From NCBI GenBank assembly GCA_963722665.1, contig CAVRNW010000044.1:1-38317 (forward strand): a stretch of 38,317 bases of DNA, given 5' to 3'. The number at the start of each line of letters is the position of its first letter. Position 1 is the first letter of the stretch. The notes beneath the pieces are model-generated. The model did no database searches and was not told the origin of the DNA. It saw nothing but the letters and a program-made list of their open reading frames with translations. Below are positions 7,896 to 16,480 of the stretch, in pieces. The position numbers and the translations under genes were made by a program. The DNA is from Site-B1 sp963722665. Its GTDB lineage: Bacteria > Bacteroidota > Bacteroidia > Flavobacteriales > Flavobacteriaceae.

Positions 7896-8552
7896 GTGAG
7901 TAGTATAGGAGGAAAATTAAAAGAAGTAGAAAAGAACGCCAAAAGAACACGTCGTATCTCAACCATACTGGCAACAATTATGATAATTTTTATTGCCCTA
8001 AGTGCAGTGTTGATTATTCTAGTCAAAAAAGCAAATACCAGTTTAGAAGAAGAAAAACAAATAGTTGAAACTCAAAAAAAGCAATTGGAAGCAAAAAATG
8101 AGGAATTGGCCAAAAAAGATTCCTTGTTAACTTTTCAGAATGAAAGATTACGAGAAGTTCAAGGAAAACTGGACAATTACTGGAATCAGGCAGTATCATC
8201 AAATAAAATAAATGCATATGCCGATTATTTATCAAAAGCCATCAATGGAGATGAACATTATAATGACGCACTATCAAAAATGAATGAACTGGCCAATAAA
8301 ACAGGTTATGTTCAAATAACAGATTCAAACAAGAAACAATATTTATCACCTATAAAAGAGCTTGATTCTGATGTTCAATTCTATATTGCTAAAACAGCTA
8401 TGAGGGTAAGACGAGGTGTAATGGGTGATCCAAATTATTCGAATACTTCACAAATAGGGAATAAAGTTGTAAGGGTCAATGATGTTGTGAGACTAGACTC
8501 AATTATTAAAACAGGTGATGCCGAATGGGGCAAAATTGGTTATGGTAATTGA
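7896..8552 (+). CDS. Membrane-anchored coiled-coil protein with SH3-like C terminus, GTG start
   Basis: 218 residues, with GTG chosen at 7896, 10 bases after the TIR gene; no in-frame ATG lies upstream of the membrane segment. A basic stretch precedes one membrane helix (~22-44). A coiled coil follows (~46-100; LEEEKQIVETQKKQLEAKNEELAKKDSLL region). The end (NKVVRVNDVVRLDSIIKTGD, AEWGKIGY) resembles a bacterial SH3 strand pattern but stops abruptly. The last 47 bases overlap the convergent yjbQ gene, so the C terminus may be truncated. No enzymatic motif is seen. It is likely a partner of the TIR protein, which also carries one membrane helix. Confidence 0.7.
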   Translation: MSSIGGKLKEVEKNAKRTRRISTILATIMIIFIALSAVLIILVKKANTSLEEEKQIVETQKKQLEAKNEELAKKDSLLTFQNERLREVQGKLDNYWNQAVSSNKINAYADYLSKAINGDEHYNDALSKMNELANKTGYVQITDSNKKQYLSPIKELDSDVQFYIAKTAMRVRRGVMGDPNYSNTSQIGNKVVRVNDVVRLDSIIKTGDAEWGKIGYGN

Positions 8553-8997
8553 AGACTATGAGACTTTTTACATCTTCTTGTCCATAAGCAGATAGAACCA
8601 GATTTCTGGAACCTCCATTATTTCTATGTTCACAAAGATATATTCCTTGCCAGATTCCAAGATTTAAATTGCCATTTGTAACCGGTATCAAAACAGAGTT
8701 GCTCAGTAACGAAGATTTTATATGGGCAGGCATATCATCAGGTCCTTCCAAGGTATGCTTATAATAAGACTTATTTTCCGGAACCATCATATTAAAATGA
8801 CTTTCAAAATCTTCTCTAACAGTTGAATCGGCATTTTCATTGATCGTTAAACTGGCAGAAGTATGTTTAATAAAGACTTGCAACTGGCCCATTCCTATTT
8901 GTTTTAATTCAGGAATAGAACGAAGGACTTCATCGGTTATTAAATGGAACCCTCTTCTATATGGCTTAAGTTTTACTTGTTTTTGAAAATAAAGCAT
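8506..8997 (-). CDS. yjbQ: YjbQ/UPF0047 family protein
   Basis: Small conserved protein of the UPF0047 family; some members have weak thiamine-phosphate synthase activity, and the cellular role is unclear. Visible family motifs are FIKHTSASLTINENAD, then FESHFNMMVPE, the HTLEGPDDMPAHIKSSL segment with its conserved His, and GIWQGIYLCEHRNNGGSR. The family usually ends a few residues after GGSR-LV, near 130-140 residues. Here 163 residues are predicted, the extra tail being read from the 3' end of the opposite-strand coiled-coil gene. It starts 2 bases after the EF-hand gene, likely in one transcript. Confidence 0.93.
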   Translation of the reverse strand: MLYFQKQVKLKPYRRGFHLITDEVLRSIPELKQIGMGQLQVFIKHTSASLTINENADSTVREDFESHFNMMVPENKSYYKHTLEGPDDMPAHIKSSLLSNSVLIPVTNGNLNLGIWQGIYLCEHRNNGGSRNLVLSAYGQEDVKSLIVFNYHNQFCPIRHHLF

Positions 8998-8999
8998 TT

Positions 9000-9278
9000 C
9001 TAAGCAATATCATTTTTAATTTCGTCAATTGCAGCTTTAAACTCTTCCCAGTCAATCAAGCTGTCGCCATCTTTATCATAACCATCAACCAATTTAGATG
9101 ATACTATCCCACGAATAAAACCACTGATTTCTGCTTGCTTGAGGAGTGTTAAAATTTCGGATTTAGTAAGTTTACCATCACTATCCTTATCAAAAAAACT
9201 AAAGGCCTCTTCGGCCGTTGCAAAATGATTTGTAATTAAAATTTGAATTTTGTTTAATATGATTTCTTTAGTTGCCAT
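9000..9278 (-). CDS. Two-EF-hand calcium-binding protein
   Basis: 92 residues with two EF-hand loops: DKDSDGKLTKSE (~30-41) and DKDGDSLIDWEE (~68-79). Acidic residues fill most calcium-ligand positions of both. There is no signal peptide, so it should be cytoplasmic. It sits 14 bases after the asnB-like gene and 2 bases before yjbQ on the same strand. Its partner is unknown; buffering or calcium sensing is inferred only from the motif. Confidence 0.85.
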   Translation of the reverse strand: MATKEIILNKIQILITNHFATAEEAFSFFDKDSDGKLTKSEILTLLKQAEISGFIRGIVSSKLVDGYDKDGDSLIDWEEFKAAIDEIKNDIA

Positions 9279-9292
9279 ATTTCTTGGATAAA

Positions 9293-10552
9293 TTAAGTTT
9301 TTTGTTTCTTTTTTCGAGCGGCAGGAAATAATACATTATTTAAAATAAGCCTATATCCCGGAGATGTAGGATGTAGATCCAGTTCAGTTTTAGGATCACC
9401 TACTCTATGTGTATAATCTTCAGGATCATGACCTCCATAAAATGTAAAAAATCCTTTTCCTTTGATCCCATGAATATATTTTGCTTCTCCATTAGTTTTA
9501 TTTTCACCCATTACTAAAACATTAGACTTTATTTGATCACGATCAAAAGAGGTTGTTTGTCCCATAAATCCTTTTACTAAAGCAGTATGGTTTTGGCATA
9601 GCATGGTAGGCACTGGATCCCACTTTGCCGAAAAATCCATTAGAGAAAAATAGTCCGTCATCTTGGGTATTCGTCTTTTGCTGGTCATATCTATTGAAGA
9701 AAATTCATATATCATTGGATTACGTTCCAAAATATAATCTTTAAATGCAAAAGTTCTAGTGTAGTCAATTTTATTTTGGTAATTAGGTGTACTTCCATCA
9801 CCATCAAACATAGGTTCGCAAATATCTATACCCTCTGCCGATAGCGCAATATCAAAACTGTCAGTCGCACTGCACATTGCAAACATAAATCCACCTCCTA
9901 TGACATAGTCTCTTATCTTTAAAGCAACCGCCAACTTAGCTTCAGAAACTTTAGCATATCCCAATTTTCCCGCCAATTTTTCTGCATCCTTTTTCTCCTG
10001 AATATACCATGGTGCAGTTCTGTAAGCCCTGTAAAACTTTCCATATTGACCTGTAAAATCTTCATGATGCAAATGAAGCCAATCAAAAAGGAGTAATCCA
10101 TCATTCAATACATCTTCATCATACACAGTTTCATAAGGTATTTCAGCATATGTTAGAACCATTGTTACCGCATCGTCCCATGGTTGTTTCCCCATGGGTG
10201 TATAAACGGCAATTTTCGGAGCTTTCTCCAATACAACTGCTTCCATATTCTTACTTGGACTGCTTATTTCCTCGAGTATAGATTCTGTTTCAGATGAAGA
10301 TAGCACTTCAAATGATACACCTCTAATCTGGCATTCTCGCTTAATAATTTCCTCATCAGGAAGTAAAAAGGAACCTCCTCTGTAATTCAATAGCCACTTT
10401 ACTTTAATTTGCCTTTCCAAGGTCCAGAAAGTAATTCCGTAAGCTTTTAAATGATTGTCCTGTGTTTCTGCATCCATGGGAATAAGAATGTAAGACGCGT
10501 AAGTTTGAGTTACAAACAACATTAATATTAGTATGGATACAATTTTTTTCAT
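9293..10552 (-). CDS. Secreted protein of the flavobacterial 'asparagine synthetase B'-labelled family
   Basis: 419 residues from the ATG at 10552, chosen because it starts a clean signal peptide (MKKIVSILILMLFVTQTYAS); an ATG 15 codons upstream would bury it. Homologues in Bacteroidota databases are often called asparagine synthetase B, but there is no N-terminal Cys nucleophile or PP-loop here. Instead GGGFMFAMCSATDSFDIAL (~residue 220-240) looks like a class I glutamine-amidotransferase-type nucleophile elbow, and LHLHHEDFTGQYG is a conserved-looking His-rich motif. It is likely periplasmic or exported. The true reaction is unknown. Confidence 0.8.
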   Translation of the reverse strand: MKKIVSILILMLFVTQTYASYILIPMDAETQDNHLKAYGITFWTLERQIKVKWLLNYRGGSFLLPDEEIIKRECQIRGVSFEVLSSSETESILEEISSPSKNMEAVVLEKAPKIAVYTPMGKQPWDDAVTMVLTYAEIPYETVYDEDVLNDGLLLFDWLHLHHEDFTGQYGKFYRAYRTAPWYIQEKKDAEKLAGKLGYAKVSEAKLAVALKIRDYVIGGGFMFAMCSATDSFDIALSAEGIDICEPMFDGDGSTPNYQNKIDYTRTFAFKDYILERNPMIYEFSSIDMTSKRRIPKMTDYFSLMDFSAKWDPVPTMLCQNHTALVKGFMGQTTSFDRDQIKSNVLVMGENKTNGEAKYIHGIKGKGFFTFYGGHDPEDYTHRVGDPKTELDLHPTSPGYRLILNNVLFPAARKKKQKT

Positions 10553-10687
10553 TTTTACTACAGCTGATTTGTTTGTGTGATTTTCGCGATAAATCAAAAC
10601 AACAAATGCTACTTATTTCTTCTGAAAGATACTCAAAATATGTTCCTTATAGAAAAGGTTTAAGGTAATTTTAAGATTGAAATTATT

Positions 10688-11722
10688 TTACTTAATTTTT
10701 ATCTCAGAACCAGAAAGCAGGCTTGCTATGGCCCTGGTACTTGGGAATTGTTCTAAAATAATTTTAATAAATACGGTAATAGGAATTGCCATAATAAGTC
10801 CCGGAATTCCCCAAAGAAAACCCCAAAACATTAACATTACCAGAACTGTAATAATATTTATTGAAAATGATTTACCCATAAAAATAGGCTCCAAAATACC
10901 TCCAAATAACACCTGAACTCCAGTTATTGCCAATATAAAAAAGAATAAAATACTTGTTGGATCCAACTCTATGAAGGCAAAAACAGATAATAATATTACC
11001 GAAATAAACGAACCTACCATTTGTACAAAATTAATAATGAATGCAAAAAGACCCCAAAAAATTGGGAAGCTAACATCAAAAAACAAACATGCGAGTCCTG
11101 TACCAATTCCTGTGAGCAAGCTCACTAAAAATTTAACTTTAATAAAAGTAACCAGGTCTTTCTCTATTTTCATGAACGTTTTTATTGAGGCGTATTTTTG
11201 CTTTAATATGGTACTATTTAAAACCTTATGCATGTTGATTGATTCTGCCAAAAGTAATACCACAAAAAAAGTTGTCATTAAAACCGTTGTTAAGGACTTT
11301 TGTAAAAAATTAAACGTTGTACCTATGTTTTCTTTCTTTAGAAATTGAGATAATATTTTTTTGTCTTTTTGAAATTCTAATCCAAAAACATCTTCAGCAT
11401 AAACCATTAAATTGGTGATTTTGTCTTCTGCTTTATCAAAAAAAGCTGTGTCTGCCGACATAATTTGTTTACTAGATAATTGAATTAATTCTGCTCCAAG
11501 AATCAATCCACAAATAATAAATAAAACAATAAAAATAATACTAATAAATTTTGGCACCTTTCTCTTTGTTAACCAACGCATTGTTGGCAAAAATAATAGG
11601 GATATAAACATAGAGAATACCAACGGAATAAGTATAAACGATAATATTTTAATTAAATAAAATACTAATGGAATAACAATGATTAGGAGCAATATATTTG
11701 TTGTACGCCTTTGGCTTAACAT
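10688..11722 (-). CDS. AI-2E family (PerM/UPF0118) membrane permease
   Basis: 344 residues with about eight hydrophobic segments. The pattern fits the AI-2E family: N-terminal pairs of helices (ILLLIIVIPLVFYLIKIL, IPLVFSMFISLLFLPTM), a soluble central region, then GIGTGLACLFFDVSFPIFWGLFAF and LEPIFMGKSFSINIITVLVMLMFWGFLWGIPGLIMAIP. Family members export small molecules or ions; the substrate cannot be read from sequence. It lies 69 bases downstream of dnaB on the same strand. Confidence 0.9.
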   Translation of the reverse strand: MLSQRRTTNILLLIIVIPLVFYLIKILSFILIPLVFSMFISLLFLPTMRWLTKRKVPKFISIIFIVLFIICGLILGAELIQLSSKQIMSADTAFFDKAEDKITNLMVYAEDVFGLEFQKDKKILSQFLKKENIGTTFNFLQKSLTTVLMTTFFVVLLLAESINMHKVLNSTILKQKYASIKTFMKIEKDLVTFIKVKFLVSLLTGIGTGLACLFFDVSFPIFWGLFAFIINFVQMVGSFISVILLSVFAFIELDPTSILFFFILAITGVQVLFGGILEPIFMGKSFSINIITVLVMLMFWGFLWGIPGLIMAIPITVFIKIILEQFPSTRAIASLLSGSEIKIK

Positions 11723-11791
11723 GTAGTTATATTTTTATTAACTGAAAATAAATACTTTAAAGTAATTTTAACGACCGAATAAGAAAATAAA

Positions 11792-13339
11792 CTAAAACGG
11801 GACATCATTTTCATCAGTATCTTCTGAAGTTCCAAAGGCATCATCTGTTGATGGGAAGTTATCGGGTTTAAACGTATCATCATTCGCAGCAGCATTCATT
11901 TTTGAGTGGAATTCCTGATTTGAAAAAGGAGTATCAAAATCATCTAAATTATCAAATTTACCCAAGTGAGGAATAAATTTTAAACGGATACTATCCAAAC
12001 CGCCATTTCTGTGCTTAGCGACAATAAATTCTGCCTGTCCCTCTGTAGGTGTTCTATCTTCATCATCCCACTCTTCAATCTTATAATATTCAGGCCTGTA
12101 AATGAATGAAACTATATCTGCATCTTGTTCAATGGCTCCAGACTCTCTTAGGTCACTTAATAAAGGACGTTTACTGCCTCCACGAGTTTCAACGGCACGA
12201 GATAACTGTGATAGTGCAATTACGGGAACACTTAATTCCTTTGCCAATGCCTTTAGGTTTCTTGAAATTGTTGAAATCTCTTGTTCTCGATTCCCACCTT
12301 TTAAAGTGCTTCCAGCTGTCATAAGCTGCAAATAGTCAACTATTATCAGTTTGATTCCATGTTGTGAAGCCAATCTTCGTGCTTTTGCTCTGAGATCGAA
12401 AATAGAAAGTGATGGCGTGTCGTCAATAAATAAAGGAGCTTTTTCAAGCCCTTTCACTTTTACATTTAACTGTTCCCACTCATGCTTTGCCAATCTTCCT
12501 GTACGTAACTTGTCAGAAGACAAACCCGTTTCACTTGATATTAAACGTGTTATTAATTGTACAGACGCCATCTCTAACGAGAAGAATGCAACCGGAATAT
12601 TATGATTTACAGCAATATTTCTGGCCATAGACAAGGTTAAAGCTGTTTTACCCATACCTGGTCTGGCAGCAACTATTATCAGATCGCTTTCCTGCCACCC
12701 GGAAGTAAGTCTGTCTAATTTTGCAAATCCGGAAGGAATTCCACTTAAACCCTCTTTATTAGATATTTCCTCAATTTTTCTTTTAGCCTGGATTACAAGA
12801 TTTTGAGCAGTTTCACTTGACCTTTTAATATTTCCTTGAGTGACTTCATATAATTTAGCTTCTGCCCTATCCAGTAAATCAAAAACATCTTGAGTTTCAT
12901 CGTAGGAATCTTCAATTATTTCACTGGAGATCTTTATTAAACTCCTTTGAATGAATTTTTGCAAAATTATACGTGCATGAAATTCTATATGAGCAGAAGA
13001 TGAAACTTTTTGTGTTAATGAGATCAAGTAAAAATCGCCACCTACGGCCACCAATTTTTCATTTTTCTTTAACTGACTAGAAACCGTTAATAAGTCAACA
13101 GGTTCGCTACTTTCAAAAAGCTGAAAAATAGCCTCAAAAATATGCTGATGGGCTTCTTTGTAAAAAGCTTCAGGGCTTAAAATATCAATGACCTCATCGA
13201 CACCTTTTTTATCAATCATCATAGCCCCAAGCACAACTTCCTCTAAATCAATAGCTTGTGGAGGTATTTTGCCTTTTTCTAAACTTATTATAGTACTTTT
13301 ATCTACTTGATATCCTTTTATCTGGCTTGGTTGCTTCAT
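11792..13339 (-). CDS. dnaB: Replicative DNA helicase DnaB
   Basis: Hexameric 5'-3' helicase at the replication fork. 515 residues, normal length. The N-terminal primase-interaction domain begins at about residue 25 (PPQAIDLEEVVLGAMM). The RecA-like motor has Walker A ARPGMGKT (225-232), Walker B LIIVDYLQLM and the C-terminal SQLSRAVETR / DLRESGAIEQDAD motifs including the arginine finger region. An acidic C-terminal tail ends in DENDVPF. No intein or frame break is seen. Confidence 0.97.
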   Translation of the reverse strand: MKQPSQIKGYQVDKSTIISLEKGKIPPQAIDLEEVVLGAMMIDKKGVDEVIDILSPEAFYKEAHQHIFEAIFQLFESSEPVDLLTVSSQLKKNEKLVAVGGDFYLISLTQKVSSSAHIEFHARIILQKFIQRSLIKISSEIIEDSYDETQDVFDLLDRAEAKLYEVTQGNIKRSSETAQNLVIQAKRKIEEISNKEGLSGIPSGFAKLDRLTSGWQESDLIIVAARPGMGKTALTLSMARNIAVNHNIPVAFFSLEMASVQLITRLISSETGLSSDKLRTGRLAKHEWEQLNVKVKGLEKAPLFIDDTPSLSIFDLRAKARRLASQHGIKLIIVDYLQLMTAGSTLKGGNREQEISTISRNLKALAKELSVPVIALSQLSRAVETRGGSKRPLLSDLRESGAIEQDADIVSFIYRPEYYKIEEWDDEDRTPTEGQAEFIVAKHRNGGLDSIRLKFIPHLGKFDNLDDFDTPFSNQEFHSKMNAAANDDTFKPDNFPSTDDAFGTSEDTDENDVPF

Positions 13340-13450
13340 GAAAGCTAAAGTAATTAAAATGTTAAAAAATTGATCTGTTTAGGATAATTGAATCTTCACA
13401 GGTAGTAAACAATTCAACTGTTAACAACTGAAAAATATTGTTTATAAGTA

Positions 13451-13481
13451 CAAAAAAAACCGAATTAAAATAAATCGGTTT
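13451..13481 (-). terminator. Terminator downstream of accA
   Basis: Read on the minus strand, AAACCGA (13475-13481) pairs with TCGGTTT (13457-13463) around an 11-base A/T loop and is followed by a run of T (complement of A at 13452-13459). It begins 29 bases after the accA stop. The rest of the 170-base gap up to dnaB shows no gene; it presumably holds the dnaB promoter, which I could not place. Confidence 0.75.
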
Positions 13482-13509
13482 CCTTTACATGCTAGAATTA
13501 CGCAATTTA

Positions 13510-14460
13510 TTATTTATATACTCCCATTTGAGAATATTTATCCATCCTTTGTTTTACCAATTCTTTTGGTGATAAGTTTTTTAATTCGTCATACGATTTC
13601 ACAATAGAATCACGAACCGAAATAAAAGTCGATTCTCTATCACAATGAGCTCCTCCCAGAGGTTCTTTGATAATTTCGTCAACCAGCTTAAGTCTTTTCA
13701 TGTCTTTAGCTGTAAGTTTTAATGCTTCTGCAGCTTGTTCCTTATATTCCCAACTTCTCCATAAAATAGACGAGCACGATTCCGGAGAGATTACCGAATA
13801 CCAAGTATTTTCCAACATGAGCACTCTGTCGCCTACTCCTATTCCCAATGCTCCACCTGAAGCTCCCTCACCAATGATGACAGTAATTATTGGCACTTTT
13901 AACCTAGTCATTTCCAAAATATTCCTGGCAATCGCTTCTCCTTGTCCTCTTTCCTCAGCTTCAAGTCCTGGATACGCTCCAGGTGTGTCTAATAAAGTTA
14001 CTACAGGAATATTAAACTTTTCAGCCGATTTCATAAGTCGAAGAGCTTTTCTGTAACCTTCAGGATTTGCCATTCCAAAATTTCGATATTGTCTGGTTTT
14101 AGTATTATAACCCTTTTGCTGACCTATGAACATATAACTTTGATCACCAATTTTTCCCAATCCACCAATCATTGCTTTATCATCTTTAAACCCACGATCA
14201 CCATGAAGTTCAAGAAATGAATCTCCGCAAATGGCACGAATATGATCTAAAGTATATGGTCTTGAAGGATGACGAGATAACTGGACACGTTGCCAAGGTG
14301 TTAAGTTCTTGTATATCTCTTTTTTTGTTTCAATTAATTTTTTTTCAATTTGTTTGCAGGTCTCAGTTACATCAACATCACTTTCCTCACCAATTAACTG
14401 GCACTTTTGAAGTTGTTCTTCTAATTCTTTAATGGGAAGTTCAAATTCTAAATATTCCAT
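13510..14460 (-). CDS. accA: Acetyl-CoA carboxylase carboxyltransferase subunit alpha
   Basis: Transfers the carboxyl group from carboxybiotin to acetyl-CoA, the committed step of fatty-acid synthesis. 316 residues, normal length. Recognised by ELHGDRGFKDDKAMIGGLG, then IGQQKGYNTKTR, FGMANPEGYRKALRLM, the oxyanion-hole regions DTPGAYPGLEAEERGQGEAI and GEGASGGALGIGVGD, and the C-terminal EPLGGAHCD. It has its own downstream terminator and starts 58 bases after the EamA gene. Confidence 0.97.
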   Translation of the reverse strand: MEYLEFELPIKELEEQLQKCQLIGEESDVDVTETCKQIEKKLIETKKEIYKNLTPWQRVQLSRHPSRPYTLDHIRAICGDSFLELHGDRGFKDDKAMIGGLGKIGDQSYMFIGQQKGYNTKTRQYRNFGMANPEGYRKALRLMKSAEKFNIPVVTLLDTPGAYPGLEAEERGQGEAIARNILEMTRLKVPIITVIIGEGASGGALGIGVGDRVLMLENTWYSVISPESCSSILWRSWEYKEQAAEALKLTAKDMKRLKLVDEIIKEPLGGAHCDRESTFISVRDSIVKSYDELKNLSPKELVKQRMDKYSQMGVYK

Positions 14461-14518
14461 CGAAAAAGAGTTTTTGTTAGTTAGTCTACAAATATAAAAA
14501 CTTTAAGCTTGCTAAAAG

Positions 14519-15415
14519 TTAAATGACACTCCTTTTTAATCTTTTAGAATTTTTGATGAATCCGTTAAGTATGACCACCGTAATAATTACAGCAGCTCCT
14601 ATATAAAACTGTGGGCTCATTTTTTCAGTTTCCGGGAATAATATCAACGCCAATATTATACCATAAACTGGTTCTAGATTGTATGTCAGGATAACAGTGA
14701 AAGGACTGATGTAATTCATGATATAAACTGATGCTATAAAGGCATAAGCTGTGCAAACTGAAGCCAGAATGAATAGGTAACCATAGTCTGACCCGCTTAA
14801 TGTAAAGAATTCGACAGAAAACCCATCTCCAAATATTGGGATGAATAGAGTTATAAATAATACACCTCCTATAAACTCGTAAAAAGATATGACGGTAGCT
14901 GAGTTTCGTTCCAGAAATTTTCCATTGATGACTGCAAACAATGACGATAGAAACGCCGAAAGAATCCCTAGAATTATTCCTGTTAAATACTTTATTTCAC
15001 TTTGAGTAATAATAAAAACGCCAATGATCACAATTATTCCGAAAAGTATTTCGTACCAGATTACTCGCCGGTTAAAAATTATGGGCTCTATGAATGAAGC
15101 AAAGAAGGCACCTGTGGAAAACATAGATAAGGCTATAGAAACATTGGCCGCTTTGATCGATCCGAAAAAAGTAATCCAATGGAGGGCGATGATAATTCCT
15201 GCTATGCAAAACTTAAGTATATATCGGGGAGAAATATTGATCTTAATCTGCTTAAATCTTATATAGATACTCATTAGAATTGCGGCTATTAACATTCTAA
15301 ACCAGACCAAAGGAATTGCATTTATGGAAATCAACTCTCCCAAAATTGCTGTAAAACCGGCAATAAATACTAAAAAATGAAGATGAAAATAATTTTTAAG
15401 TCTAGCGTTTGGCAT
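14519..15415 (-). CDS. EamA/DMT-family membrane transporter
   Basis: 298 residues with about ten hydrophobic segments arranged as two EamA repeats, the usual drug/metabolite transporter plan. Visible are FHLHFLVFIAGFTAILGELI near the N terminus, IALHWITFFGSIKAANVSIA in the first repeat, and LEPVYGIILALILFPETEKM in the second. The basic tail (KNSKRLKRS) favours a cytoplasmic C terminus. Substrate is unknown. The start overlaps the end of the LptF/G gene by 14 bases, so translation is probably coupled. Confidence 0.9.
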   Translation of the reverse strand: MPNARLKNYFHLHFLVFIAGFTAILGELISINAIPLVWFRMLIAAILMSIYIRFKQIKINISPRYILKFCIAGIIIALHWITFFGSIKAANVSIALSMFSTGAFFASFIEPIIFNRRVIWYEILFGIIVIIGVFIITQSEIKYLTGIILGILSAFLSSLFAVINGKFLERNSATVISFYEFIGGVLFITLFIPIFGDGFSVEFFTLSGSDYGYLFILASVCTAYAFIASVYIMNYISPFTVILTYNLEPVYGIILALILFPETEKMSPQFYIGAAVIITVVILNGFIKNSKRLKRSVI

Positions 15416-16478
15416 TATATAGCAAGTATGCCGCTAAAATACCAAATATAACATTAGGAAACCAAACGGCTATCAAAGGAGAAAAATCTGATTGCTCAGC
15501 CAAGACGCCAAAAATTTTATCGAAAAAAACATAGATCATGGCAATGGTGATACCAAATGCCAGATTAATTCCCATTCCTCCTCTTCTCTTTATTGAAGAT
15601 ACAGCAACCGCTATTATTGTAAGAATAAAAACTGCTATAGGTAAACTCCACTTTTTATATTGTACCAATTCATATCGCCCGATATTTGAAGAACCTCTAA
15701 GTTTTTCCTTTTTAATAAAACTGGAAAGTTTATTATAACTCAGTGTTTCTGCAATATATTCAACTGGTGTCAGATCTTCAAGATCAAAGGAAAATATGGT
15801 GTCTTTACGTCTTTCAATATTCAAAATATCATCATTGTCACCAACTTTTCTTTTAGTATAATTAATCAATCTGTAGGTACTGTCTTTTTCATTAAATTTA
15901 ATACTACTGGCACTTATTTTATAAATGAGCTTATTCTCTTCATAGTGTTCCAAAGTAAAATTATTCCCTCGTTGGTCCTTAAAATTGAAATTGCTGACAT
16001 AAATAAAATCATTATCATTTATTTGTCTATAAACATTCCTGCTCTGTCTATCTTTTTTTCCAGACTTAAAATATTTATAATTAAATTCATTATATCCTTT
16101 ACTAGCAATTGGACCCAAATACAGGCCTAAAAAAAGTGCAAAAATTGCGACAATTACGGCTCCAATTATATAAGGCCTTAAAAACCTGGAAAATGAAACC
16201 CCTGAGCTCAAAAAAGCAATAACTTCTGTATTATTCGCCAATTTAGAGGTAAACCATATAACAGATAAAAACAAGAAAAGTGGAAACAATAAGTTGGCAA
16301 AATAAATAGTGAAGTCTAAGTAATATCGGGATACTTCAGAGAATGGAATTTCATTCTCCAATATTTTACCAATTTTTTCTGCCAGATTTACGGTAATTCC
16401 AATTGGAATGAATAGCAGAAGCATCATGACAAAAGTAAATATATATCTTTTCAGTATGTACCAATCTAATATCTTCAA
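15402..16478 (-). CDS. LptF/LptG family permease of the lipopolysaccharide exporter
   Basis: 358 residues. Three N-terminal helices (LKRYIFTFVMMLLLFIPIG, YYLDFTIYFANLLFPLFLF, FLRPYIIGAVIVAIFALFLG) precede a periplasmic domain of ~170 residues. Three C-terminal helices follow (WSLPIAVFILTIIAVAVSS, GINLAFGITIAMIYVFFDKI, LIAVWFPNVIFGILAAYLL). This is the YjgP/YjgQ layout. Such proteins pair with LptB to lift LPS to the periplasmic bridge. Whether it is F or G cannot be decided here. It begins 2 bases after tgt. Confidence 0.92.
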   Translation of the reverse strand: MKILDWYILKRYIFTFVMMLLLFIPIGITVNLAEKIGKILENEIPFSEVSRYYLDFTIYFANLLFPLFLFLSVIWFTSKLANNTEVIAFLSSGVSFSRFLRPYIIGAVIVAIFALFLGLYLGPIASKGYNEFNYKYFKSGKKDRQSRNVYRQINDNDFIYVSNFNFKDQRGNNFTLEHYEENKLIYKISASSIKFNEKDSTYRLINYTKRKVGDNDDILNIERRKDTIFSFDLEDLTPVEYIAETLSYNKLSSFIKKEKLRGSSNIGRYELVQYKKWSLPIAVFILTIIAVAVSSIKRRGGMGINLAFGITIAMIYVFFDKIFGVLAEQSDFSPLIAVWFPNVIFGILAAYLLYNAKR

Positions 16479-16480
16479 AA

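Noticed and set aside
8023..8235. Minus-strand frame opposite the coiled-coil gene
   Set aside because: A shadow frame with no motif, start context or family character.
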